Below are positions 8,909 through 16,605 of a stretch of 64,000 nt of DNA, piece after piece. A program made the translations under genes and the position numbers. The notes below the pieces were generated by a model that saw only the letters and a program-made list of their open reading frames with translations, was not told the DNA's origin and ran no database searches. Each line of letters starts with the position of its first letter. Position 1 is the stretch's first letter. Origin of the DNA: Salinibacter grassmerensis (lineage in GTDB: Bacteria; Bacteroidota; Rhodothermia; Rhodothermales; Salinibacteraceae); NCBI RefSeq assembly GCF_947077765.1, contig NZ_CAMTTF010000002.1:558001-622000 (forward strand). Reading direction: 5' to 3'.

Positions 8909-10699
8909 TCAGGTGTCGGCCATCGCGTCCTTGTCGAACATCTCGGTGAGCATGTCGTCGCTGGCGGCGCCGGCGGGGACCATGGGAAAGACCATCTCCT
9001 CCTTCGGCACCCGAAATTCCATCACGACGGGCCGATCATCGACCGTCCAGGCCTCGTCAATCACCTCGCCTACCTCACTGGGCGAGGTGGCGCGCAGGCC
9101 GACGCAGTGGTGCGCCTCCGCGAGCTTCACGAAGTCGGGGTTTGTCGGGCGCAGGTTCGTGTGGCTGAAGCGGTCCTCATGGAAGAGGGACTGCCACTGC
9201 CGCACCATGCCGAGGTAGTTGTTGTTCAGGACGGCGATCTTGAGGGGCAGGCCGTGCCGGGCCGCCACGCTCAGCTCCTGCGCGTTCATCACGAAGCCGC
9301 CGTCGCCGCTCACGCAGATGACGTCCAGGTCGCGCCCCTCGCGCATGCCGAAGGCCGCGCCCATCGCCGCGGGCAGGCCGAAGCCCATGGTGCCGAGGCC
9401 GCCCGAGCTGATGTGGGAGCGCGTTCGCCCAAACTTGTAGTACTGGCAGACCCACATCTGATGCTGTCCCACGTCGGACACCATCACCGCGTCTCCCTGG
9501 GTCTTCTCGTACAGGGCGTCCACGACGGACTCCGGTGCGATCTCGTCGTCCTCGGGACTCTCGTATTCGTAGGGCGGACACTCGCCCCGCCATTCGTCGA
9601 TCTGAGTGAGCCAGTCGGACGTGTCCTTCGGCTCGATCTTCGGCTGGAGTTGCTCCAGGACCGTCTGGGCGTCGCCGATGAGGGCACAGTCGGCGTACAC
9701 GTTTTTGGAGATGCAGGAGGGGTCGATGTCGACGTGAATGATCTCCGCGTTGGGCGCCCACGCGTCCACGTCGCCGGTAACGCGGTCGTCGAACCGGGCC
9801 CCGATGGCGATGATGAGGTCTGCGTTCTGCACGGCCATGTTGGTGTGGTAAAAGCCGTGCATGCCGAGCCAGCCGAGCGCGAGGTCGTCGGTCTCCGGAA
9901 ATGCACCGAGTCCGTGCAGGGTAGTGGTGACCGGAATGTTGGCCGTGCGGGCGAGCTCAGTGAGAACCTCCGGGGCGTCGGCGTTGATCGTCCCGCCCCC
10001 CACGTACAGAAGTGGCTTCTCGGCCTCCTCAATCATCGCTGCCGCCCGGTCCACCTGTGTGGGAGCCGCGGCGCCGGGGACAGAATAGCCATCCAGGCCC
10101 GGCTCCTCGGGGTAGATGAATGGGGCGTCATCCATCTGCACGTCTTTCGGAATATCCACGACGACGGGCCCTGGACGGCCCGTGCGGGCAATGTGGTAGG
10201 CCTGCTTAACCGTAGAGGCCAGCTCGTTCACGTCCCGCACCAGAAAGTTGTGCTTTGTGATGCTGCGGGTGACGCCCGTCGTGTCGGTTTCCTGAAAGCT
10301 GTCGTTGCCGATCAGATGGGTAGGCACCTGGCCGGTGAAGACGACGATGGGAACCGAGTCGAGGTAGGCATCCGCGATGCCCGTCACGGTGTTGGTGGCC
10401 CCGGGCCCGCTGGTGGCGAGCATGGTGCCCACCCGACCGGTGGCTTTGGCGTAGCCCTCGGCGGCGTGGGTGCCGCCCTGTTCGTGTCGGACGAGTACGT
10501 GGTCGTACGACGGCTGGATGCGCTCCATCGCGTCGTAGATCTTGATGACGGCCCCGCCCGGATGGCCGAAGATGCGGTCCACGCCTTCTTCTTCGAGGGC
10601 GCGGACGAAAATCTCGGAGCCTTTCAGAGTGGGCGCGTCCGAAGCGCCGTTCAAAGCGGGAACGTCTGAATTGGGAGACTGCACGGTATCGGTCGGCAT
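8909..10699 (-). CDS. ilvB: acetolactate synthase large (catalytic) subunit
   Basis: ThDP- and FAD-dependent catalytic subunit of acetohydroxyacid synthase, first common enzyme of branched-chain amino acid synthesis. The 596-aa protein has the ThDP Pyr domain with the catalytic Glu segment (LVRHEQGGTHAAEGYAKATG), the central FAD-binding domain, and the PP domain with the GDGGFVMNAQELSVAARHGL...NNNYLGMV motif. The frame stays open 79 codons upstream but that extension is Arg/Pro-rich and overlaps the leader structures, so ATG 10699 is used. First enzyme gene of the operon, with a leader of roughly 370 nt. Confidence 0.96.
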   Translation of the reverse strand: MPTDTVQSPNSDVPALNGASDAPTLKGSEIFVRALEEEGVDRIFGHPGGAVIKIYDAMERIQPSYDHVLVRHEQGGTHAAEGYAKATGRVGTMLATSGPGATNTVTGIADAYLDSVPIVVFTGQVPTHLIGNDSFQETDTTGVTRSITKHNFLVRDVNELASTVKQAYHIARTGRPGPVVVDIPKDVQMDDAPFIYPEEPGLDGYSVPGAAAPTQVDRAAAMIEEAEKPLLYVGGGTINADAPEVLTELARTANIPVTTTLHGLGAFPETDDLALGWLGMHGFYHTNMAVQNADLIIAIGARFDDRVTGDVDAWAPNAEIIHVDIDPSCISKNVYADCALIGDAQTVLEQLQPKIEPKDTSDWLTQIDEWRGECPPYEYESPEDDEIAPESVVDALYEKTQGDAVMVSDVGQHQMWVCQYYKFGRTRSHISSGGLGTMGFGLPAAMGAAFGMREGRDLDVICVSGDGGFVMNAQELSVAARHGLPLKIAVLNNNYLGMVRQWQSLFHEDRFSHTNLRPTNPDFVKLAEAHHCVGLRATSPSEVGEVIDEAWTVDDRPVVMEFRVPKEEMVFPMVPAGAASDDMLTEMFDKDAMADT

Positions 10700-10895
10700 C
10701 GGTCGTGGTGGCCTAGTGTAAAGAAAACGTCGCGGGGAAAGAGGGCACGCGAGAGGGTTTCGAACAACCTGGTAGAAGCCCCGATGCCGTAGGGGTCGCC
10801 GAGACGTCGGACGGGCGTACAGCGGTCCCGGAAGAAGACCAGGGGTTGAACGCGATGACGCTGGACATGGGCTCAGGCATCGGGGGTGAGGGGGG

Positions 10896-11049
10896 CGAGG
10901 GTCAACCCCTCGGCACCGCACGATACCTGATGTCATCGCTGGGAAGGGATTGACCGTCGGTTTTTAGTCCGCAAGAATCGCAATAAGAAGGAGGACACGT
11001 GCCGAACGCCGAAGCGCGGTGGGCACGGGTCCCGTCACGGCAATCCCTT
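10896..11049 (-). promoter_or_regulatory. candidate transcription attenuator of the ilv-leu operon
   Basis: Four segments of the minus-strand leader can pair in competing ways. Segment 1 (11037-11049) lies inside the leader ORF and pairs with segment 2 (10944-10957): 13 base pairs with one bulged base. Segment 2 begins six bases after the leader stop codon. It can instead pair with segment 3 (10900-10909), ten pairs including one G-U. Segment 3 is also the upstream half and loop of a 6-bp hairpin, 10896-10901 with 10907-10912. This is the 1:2, 2:3, 3:4 topology of amino-acid operon attenuators. The 3:4 hairpin is followed by C-rich rather than U-rich sequence, so the final step could be Rho-dependent or act on something other than intrinsic termination. 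Confidence 0.5.
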
Positions 11050-11071
11050 TGGGTGTGATCGAACGACCCAT
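10964..11071 (-). CDS. putative ilv-leu leader peptide
   Basis: A 35-codon frame starting at ATG 11071 (or in-frame GTG at 11038 or 11026) ends in RVLLLIAILAD followed by TAA. Seven of the last ten or so residues are Val, Leu or Ile, just as in leu and ilv leader peptides of other bacteria. An AGGGAG sequence lies 11 bases before the ATG. It is 264 bp upstream of ilvB on the same strand, and its coding region is enclosed by the complementary segments described for the attenuator. The peptide itself would have no function; translation speed through the Leu/Ile codons would sense charged tRNA. Inferred from sequence layout only. Confidence 0.5.
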   Translation of the reverse strand: MGRSITPKGIAVTGPVPTALRRSARVLLLIAILAD

Positions 11072-11181
11072 GGAGGCCCAGTCTCCCTGAACAGAGGGAG
11101 AACTCGGATTGGACGCCAAGAAGGTGGGTTGCGAGGAAGACGTCATCGGTACGGATAGGCCGTCCTTTGAAGGTAGACCCC

Positions 11182-11210
11182 AACTAGAGGGACACGCAGT
11201 GCCGTGTCAA
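11182..11210 (-). promoter_or_regulatory. possible promoter of the ilv-leu operon
   Basis: On the minus strand a perfect -35 hexamer TTGACA (11205-11210) is followed after 17 or 18 bases by CTAGTT/TAGTTG, a weak -10. It lies about 110 bp upstream of the leader ORF. The -10 match is poor and Rhodothermota promoter rules are not well known, so this is tentative. Confidence 0.3.
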
Positions 11211-11466
11211 GGATAGAAGGAAAACTAGGCACTATGTTCAGGACGGGAAATCCTCCGATACGAAGCGCTTCCGATACGAAGAAAGTTGAATAGGCGTCAC
11301 CAGGCGGCGAATGTATTTACCTGATTCTCCAATAGGCCTCAAAAATTTGTTTATCGGAAGTGCAAGAAGAATTTAAGTTCACGTCGTATTCATGGTATTG
11401 GGGTCCGGGAGGGGTGAGACCAGGTGCCCAAGTCAAGACGAGAGGACGTGCTTGGGAGCTTTGGGG
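11211..11466. other. non-coding stretch upstream of the ilv-leu leader, with a 12-bp direct repeat
   Basis: No gene seen. It is AT-richer than its surroundings. TCCGATACGAAG occurs at 11254-11265 and again at 11270-11281 (16-bp period), about 45 bp upstream of the candidate -35 box, a spacing compatible with an activator site. The stop of the SRPBCC gene marks its far end. Confidence 0.35.
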
Positions 11467-11901
11467 CTACGACGTCACCTGTGCCTCCAGATTACGCAGA
11501 AGGGCCTGAACTTCGCGTTCGTTGTAGCGCCGGATGAGGGGCCGGGCGAGTGGGTGCAACAGGCTCGGCCCTGGGACCTGATACGTCGCTGCATAGGTGA
11601 AGTGACACCCGCCGTCAAGGGGCTCGAAGTACCATCGAAGGGTGCCTTGAAGGTCGCCCGTCATGCTCCAGACGATGCGCTCGTTCGGCACGTAATTGGT
11701 CGCACGGACCTCGCCGGAAAAGGACAATCCGAGGATTCGGTAGGCGTAGCGGGCCCGAGATCCGCCGTTTGGCAGTCGCTCGAGAAGCGTAGATTCCGAC
11801 AGGCTCGGCGTGATCTGGGCCTGGCGGGTGGGGGCATCCATGAAGTCGAACACCCGGTCCACCGGCACAGTGAGATCGATGTGATCGCGAACGTTCACCA
11901 T
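11467..11901 (-). CDS. SRPBCC (START-like) family protein
   Basis: A 144-aa protein with the helix-grip pattern of the SRPBCC superfamily: an N-terminal strand (VRDHIDLTVPVDRVFDFMDAP), central beta-strands with an NERIVWSMTG segment and a C-terminal long helix (LIRRYNEREVQALLRNLEAQ). Members bind hydrophobic ligands in an internal cavity; the ligand here cannot be predicted. It lies 21 bp after ccmF on the same strand (measured from the ccmF stop), so they may be co-transcribed, although no functional link is evident. No signal peptide. Confidence 0.8.
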   Translation of the reverse strand: MVNVRDHIDLTVPVDRVFDFMDAPTRQAQITPSLSESTLLERLPNGGSRARYAYRILGLSFSGEVRATNYVPNERIVWSMTGDLQGTLRWYFEPLDGGCHFTYAATYQVPGPSLLHPLARPLIRRYNEREVQALLRNLEAQVTS

Positions 11902-11922
11902 GAGGAGGGCCGACTGAAAAGA

Positions 11923-14427
11923 TTAGCGGCGGAGCCGGATGTCCTGCACGCGGCGCCCGATGGAGACGACGAAGCCGAGCGTGAGCACGATGATACCGGC
12001 CCAGAGGACGCTGATGAATGGCTTCGTATAGGCCTGTACCACCACCCAGTTTTCCGGCATCACGTCGACGCCCTCCACGGCGAAGGTCGCCTCGCCGTTG
12101 TTTGCATCCATCTCGGTAAAGCTCATTCGGAGGTCCCAGTCCGCGATCCGGTTCTCGATGTACTGCTGCGAGTTGTCGTTCATCACGAGGTAGATGGGCA
12201 TGAGCGACCGGGTCTCTCGGGTGTCGATGTTGGTAACCCGAAGGCGGGCCCCCACGGCCATCTGCGCGTCGTCCGGCACGCGCTCGTCCGTCGCCGTCGT
12301 CTCCATGGCCCCGTCCGGTCCCTTCAAGACCTCGAATCCGTGGAAGGCGACCGCGTACTCTCGGTCCCCGAGGGTGGTCGAGTCACCGTCCGCGAGTTGG
12401 AACTCGCCGCCGGGCGGACCGTCGTCCTGGGCGACGCCCGTTGCCTCCTTGGGCGTCACGGCGACGAAGAGGTCTTTCTCCAAAAAGGCCTTCACGTCCG
12501 GATGCTTAAACCACTGGTCATTGCTGCCCTGGTATGCCACCGGTGTGAAGGTGTGGGCGCGTCCCTGCGGATCGCGCACGTCCAGGATGTACTGGCCGCG
12601 GCCCCGGTCGGTAGTCGTCTCGCCTTCGTAGGTGACCCGGTACCCGTTTACGACGCGCGTCTGGCCCTTCGCCACCACGAAGTTCTCGCGCGGCATCTTG
12701 TCCTCGTCCGCGGCCGTGGGCTCGCCGATGCGGGGCAGGGCCTGATCAAAGCCGTTGGACGCGATGATGCCCAGGATCACGAGGGCGAAGCCGACGTGCG
12801 AGAGCGCCCCACCGGCCATCCGGGGGTTGCCCCGAAGAATCCGCCAGAGCACGGCCCCATTGCCGAACAGCGAGAAGAAGCCCACAAAGAGCAGGAGCAG
12901 CATCTGAAGGGCTTGTCCGTACGCCGCCCAGAAGTCGGCCAGGCTTCCCGTCAAGCTGGCCGAGGCCGTCTGGGGGGCAGCCCCGGTGCCCGCCGGGATG
13001 ACAAGGGCCTGCTCCGCGAACGGCGTCAGGATGAGCACGGCGATGGTGCTCGCGGTGGCCAGGGCGAGCGGCTTCAGGAGAACCCGGTTCACCGTCGCCA
13101 CGTCCATCTTCTTCCACCAGAAGAGCTGGCCAAGCCCGGCGAGAAACACGAAGCCGAGCGCCAGGGGCAGGGTCCACTGGTTGTAGAACGACTGCGGAAC
13201 GGCCGACGGGTTGTCCCGGAAGATCTGGCCGAAGATGGGGGCGCTGGTGCCAAGGATGATGACGGCGGCCGTCGCCGTGAGGAGGACCGCGCCGCAAAGG
13301 ATCATGAACTCGCGGGAGAGGGTGCGCGGCTCCTGGTCGGGTACGGGCAGCTCGCCGTACCGGTACGTAAACAGCCCGATGCCCAGAACGCCCAGGGTGG
13401 CGATCCAGAGCAGCAGCTGATTGTAGAGGCCGAGGCTCACGAATGAGTGCACCGACACGTCCCCCAAGATCCCGCTTCGCGTGAGGAACGTGGAGTAGAT
13501 GACGAACAGGTACGCGGCGATGGAAAGGAGGAGCGAGGCCTTTTGGCTCGATCCGCTCTTCTTCTGCACCAGCATCGTATGAAAGGCCGCCACGCCCAAG
13601 AGCCAGGGGACGAGCGACGAGTTTTCAACTGGGTCCCACGCCCAGTACCCGCCGAACGAGAGCGTGACGTACGCCCAGTATCCGCCCATTGAGATGGCCA
13701 CGCCCAGCGCCATGACGGCGAAGAGCGTCCACGGCAGGGCCGGACGCACCCACTGCGTGTAGCGCTTCTTCCACAGCGCCGCGAGGGCGAAGGCAAAGGG
13801 CACCACCATCGCCGAGAAGCCCAGAAAGAGAATTGGCGGGTGGATCGTCATCCAGGGGTTCTGAAGCAGGTCGTTGAGCCCCTGCCCGTCCGCCGGCACG
13901 AAGCCCGGGTTCTGCTGAAAGATGGGCGCATCGGCAAACTTCTCCGGCAGGGTCATGAACGGCGAGGAGCCGATCTCGACAGGGCCGAACTGCAGGCCCA
14001 TGATCATCGACAGCAGGAAGATCTGGCAGAGGCCCACGACGGCCATCACCGGTGTCTCGTACTCCCGCTGGACGTAGGCAATGAGGAGCCCCCCCACGAC
14101 GCACATCATGAGGGCCCAGAAGAGGAACGAGCCTTCCTGCCCGGCCCAAAACGTGGAGAAGAGATAGTGCCCCGGGAGGTCGTTTGACGATTGCTGGTAG
14201 ACGTAGGCGTACTGGTACTGGTGGGTCAGAATCATGTACCAGAGCACCCCGGACGCGGCCCCCACGGCCGTGCTCATAGCCCCCCAGGCCCAGCGGCCCG
14301 CCCGCTTCCATGTCTTTGCCGTATGCGTGTCTCCGTCGGCCTGGGCTGCCCAAAAGAAGGTAATGGCCGACACGCCACACGCCACAAAGGCGCTCAAGAG
14401 AAGAAGCTCGCCGATTGTACCGAGCAT
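11923..14427 (-). CDS. ccmF: cytochrome c biogenesis protein CcmF/CcsA family
   Basis: Polytopic inner-membrane haem lyase component of System I cytochrome c maturation. The 834-aa protein has many hydrophobic segments, the tryptophan-rich WWD-type haem-binding motif (GGYWAWDPVENSSLVPWL, around residue 260) and flanking conserved His residues (TIHPPILFLGF, AAFHTML). It is longer than the roughly 650-aa enterobacterial CcmF because of a large periplasmic region near the C-terminus. The next 5' codon is a TTG at 14439; ATG 14427 is preferred. The multihaem act operon at the other end of the window would need such a system. Other ccm genes are not adjacent. Confidence 0.88.
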   Translation of the reverse strand: MLGTIGELLLLSAFVACGVSAITFFWAAQADGDTHTAKTWKRAGRWAWGAMSTAVGAASGVLWYMILTHQYQYAYVYQQSSNDLPGHYLFSTFWAGQEGSFLFWALMMCVVGGLLIAYVQREYETPVMAVVGLCQIFLLSMIMGLQFGPVEIGSSPFMTLPEKFADAPIFQQNPGFVPADGQGLNDLLQNPWMTIHPPILFLGFSAMVVPFAFALAALWKKRYTQWVRPALPWTLFAVMALGVAISMGGYWAYVTLSFGGYWAWDPVENSSLVPWLLGVAAFHTMLVQKKSGSSQKASLLLSIAAYLFVIYSTFLTRSGILGDVSVHSFVSLGLYNQLLLWIATLGVLGIGLFTYRYGELPVPDQEPRTLSREFMILCGAVLLTATAAVIILGTSAPIFGQIFRDNPSAVPQSFYNQWTLPLALGFVFLAGLGQLFWWKKMDVATVNRVLLKPLALATASTIAVLILTPFAEQALVIPAGTGAAPQTASASLTGSLADFWAAYGQALQMLLLLFVGFFSLFGNGAVLWRILRGNPRMAGGALSHVGFALVILGIIASNGFDQALPRIGEPTAADEDKMPRENFVVAKGQTRVVNGYRVTYEGETTTDRGRGQYILDVRDPQGRAHTFTPVAYQGSNDQWFKHPDVKAFLEKDLFVAVTPKEATGVAQDDGPPGGEFQLADGDSTTLGDREYAVAFHGFEVLKGPDGAMETTATDERVPDDAQMAVGARLRVTNIDTRETRSLMPIYLVMNDNSQQYIENRIADWDLRMSFTEMDANNGEATFAVEGVDVMPENWVVVQAYTKPFISVLWAGIIVLTLGFVVSIGRRVQDIRLRR

Positions 14428-14713
14428 GTGGGAAGACAATTAAACCAGGTCAGAAAGCGGAGATTCTTGAAAATACGGCGCCGGGCTCGGTTCCGTCTCA
14501 GACGGTGTCAGAAGAGGGATGTTGAATTAGTACGCGAACGTTTCAACGAATGTGCGGTGCCGGGGGCGGGGGGGCGATTCCATAGGGACCCGGTGTGCCG
14601 AACGCCGTGCAGTCCGGCTCGGCTGATCGCTGGGCTCAGCGGGGAACCTTGAAGTCAAGATTGCTTTCCGGGAGACGACAATCCGTCCCAATATTCCACC
14701 GTCCCGCAGCCCC

Positions 14714-15214
14714 GTGAAGGTACGATCGCACCCGACAGAGCGAAGTGCACGCCCCGGTTGCCGCTGGGCGTTGCTCCTGCTGTGCGGGGTGCTGGCGGGG
14801 TGTGGGTCGACACAGCACATTGGGGAGCGGGGTCTTCCCGCCGCCGAAGGAATCGCCAGCTACTACGCGGACAAGTTCGTGGGCCGGACGACGGCCAACG
14901 GAGAGATTTACGACCACGAGGGGCTCACGGCCGCCCACCGCACCCTGCCATTCGGCACGCGTGTCCGCACCACCCGAATCGATGCGCCCACGCAACCGTC
15001 CGTGGTCGTGCGCATCAACGACCGAGGGCCGTTCAAGGATGGACGCATCATCGACCTTTCGAAGACGGCGGCCGGGCGCCTGAATATGATTCGCGACGGG
15101 CTCGCGGAGGTGCGACTGGAGATCGTCTCGTATCCGGCGGGCACGGCCTCCATGACCACGGCGCCATCAGCGACGAAGCCGTCGCCCCCGGAATCGTCGA
15201 ACGCAGGATGGTAG
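14714..15214 (+). CDS. rlpA: RlpA-like double-psi beta-barrel lipoprotein
   Basis: A 166-aa exported protein with a lipobox (LAGC, Cys30) and an RlpA double-psi beta-barrel: GIASYYADKFVGRTTANGE..., then TAAHRTLPFGTRVRT and RINDRGPFKDGRIIDLSKTAA, where the conserved His and Asp of septal RlpA lytic transglycosylases are present. RlpA acts on glycan strands lacking stem peptides at the septum. There is no SPOR domain here, so septal targeting is uncertain. The start codon is GTG at 14714. Transcribed divergently from ccmF. Confidence 0.85.
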   Translation: MKVRSHPTERSARPGCRWALLLLCGVLAGCGSTQHIGERGLPAAEGIASYYADKFVGRTTANGEIYDHEGLTAAHRTLPFGTRVRTTRIDAPTQPSVVVRINDRGPFKDGRIIDLSKTAAGRLNMIRDGLAEVRLEIVSYPAGTASMTTAPSATKPSPPESSNAGW

Positions 15215-15265
15215 CGTTTGCCCGAAGGGCAGGGCGACCGGCAAAACGAGGACCCGGAAGCCACA

Positions 15266-15303
15266 GAAAAGGAGGTCGCCCCGACGAACAGGTGCGACCC
15301 CCT
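15266..15303 (-). terminator. intrinsic terminator of the small acidic protein gene
   Basis: On the minus strand a 9-bp stem (15294-15302 with 15271-15279, one G-U pair) is followed by TTTT at 15267-15270. It lies 30 bp after the stop of the gene ending at 15334 and between two convergent genes. Confidence 0.55.
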
Positions 15304-15333
15304 CACTGAGCACAAAACGCGACGGACACGGCG

Positions 15334-15618
15334 CTATGGCTTCTCCGTGGCCACGAAGTCGGCCCGCTCGCCGGACGGGGTGCTCACCACATCCGTAATC
15401 TCAACCGAGAAGCTCTTCTCGCGCTCACGACTTCGGTCGTAGAGGATGCCCTCAAAGTTGGCATCTTCCTCCTCAGTGGCGAGGTCCTCAATCTGTTCTT
15501 CGTCCTCCCCGAAGAAGACGCCCTTGTAGGCCTTGCCGTAGACGGTCTTCTCTGAGTAGGCGAACCCCTCTCCTTCCATGTCGTTAAGCGTTGCGTCGTG
15601 CAGGTCGTACAGGCTCAT
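15334..15618 (-). CDS. small acidic protein of unknown function
   Basis: A 94-aa very acidic protein (MSLYDLHDATLNDMEGEG...; EDEEQIEDLATEEEDANFEG in the middle). It has no signal peptide, membrane segment or family motif that I recognise. The spacing of aromatic and charged residues, a following terminator and GC-rich third positions support it being a real gene. It is single, convergent with rlpA. Confidence 0.6.
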   Translation of the reverse strand: MSLYDLHDATLNDMEGEGFAYSEKTVYGKAYKGVFFGEDEEQIEDLATEEEDANFEGILYDRSREREKSFSVEITDVVSTPSGERADFVATEKP

Positions 15619-15910
15619 AGTCGTACAGAGAGATTAGGTGGGACAGTGTGTGCGAGGCAGACGACGTGGGGATTGTCCGCCGGATGTGAGTGGCCTCCAG
15701 ACGAGACTGAAACGGAGGACACGACCGGGCAATCAGCATTTTGTAAACATTGAGGCATGCACTTCGGAATGAAGGCACCCACAACCCCGGTAAAATCACC
15801 GCTTATACGACGCGGAAGTCCATCGGTTCGCCGAGGCAGCTCCGTCTTGCCTGGAGGAAGGAGGGGGCTCTGCCGTCGTTCCTGCTCGTCCGCCGTGTCG
15901 GCCCTCGGTT

Positions 15911-16465
15911 ATGCCTGAGTCTGCGTTCGATCCGGATCGTGTTCGAGATGCCCAGAACGGGGATGAGCAGGCCCGAAACGGGCTTCTGCGCCGTCTAGAG
16001 CCTATTCTGCGGGGCTACTTCATCAAGCGCATCGGGGCTGAAACCGACGTTGATGATTTAGTGCAGAATACGTTGGTGCGCATCCACGAAAGCCTCGATG
16101 ACCTTGAAAAGCCGGGCAGCCTGAAGTCGTTCGCCATGAAGGCGGCCCTGTTCGAGCTACAGGACTACTACCGTGGGCGCTACGACATGAAGGAGCACCT
16201 GCGCGACCCCGATCTGCCCTTGGGACAGTCGACGGACCCGGAAGACCGGAGCGCACAGGTGGATGTGGAAAAGGCCCTTGACGCCCTCACGCCCAAGGCA
16301 CAGCGCATCATGGAGCTGCGGGAATATGGGTATCTCTACCGGGAGATTGCCCAGATGCTCGACACGACGGAAGCGGCGGTCAAGATGCAGGTGAAGCGTG
16401 CCTTCGAGACCATGAAAGACGCGCTGACGGCCCTGCTTCTTCTCGCCTGGTTTTTTGGAATGTAA
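15911..16465 (+). CDS. ECF-type RNA polymerase sigma factor
   Basis: A 184-aa sigma-70 family protein. Region 2 spans about residues 20-90 (FIKRIGAETDVDDLVQNTLVRIHESL...) and region 4 about residues 115-165, with the helix-turn-helix LREYGYLYREIAQMLDTTEAAVKMQVKRAFETM. It has no extra regions, which places it among ECF factors. The C-terminus is odd: it ends in a hydrophobic run (ALTALLLLAWFFGM). The next gene is a FecR-type regulator and the one after that an STN-domain TonB receptor, so it is expected to drive an iron-siderophore or glycan uptake-type regulon on an outer-membrane signal. Confidence 0.9.
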   Translation: MPESAFDPDRVRDAQNGDEQARNGLLRRLEPILRGYFIKRIGAETDVDDLVQNTLVRIHESLDDLEKPGSLKSFAMKAALFELQDYYRGRYDMKEHLRDPDLPLGQSTDPEDRSAQVDVEKALDALTPKAQRIMELREYGYLYREIAQMLDTTEAAVKMQVKRAFETMKDALTALLLLAWFFGM

Positions 16466-16605
16466 TCAAATTTCCGGGACTGTTACTTTCCCCGCGCCGG
16501 GGGCGGCTAACTCCCTGCCTGGATCAATCCGGGGGCGTGGAGCGCCACACGGGCCCCCTGGCCTCGGAGTCGGTTCTTTTCCTGACGGATGCGATTATTC
16601 GGACC

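Noticed and set aside
8870-10669. A 599-codon open frame on the plus strand opposite ilvB
   Set aside because: An antisense shadow of ilvB. High third-position GC removes stop codons from other frames; the translation is rich in Arg, Gly, His and Val and matches no family. Similar shadows occur opposite ilvD, ccmF, groEL and actB.
10700-11460. T-box or other classic riboswitch upstream of ilvB
   Set aside because: No T-box motif (AGGGTGGNACCGCG-type) or known aptamer core was found; the leader ORF with alternative pairings explains the region better.
11392-13446. A 684-codon plus-strand frame opposite the SRPBCC and ccmF genes
   Set aside because: It runs across two real minus-strand genes and has no family motif, signal peptide or sensible start.
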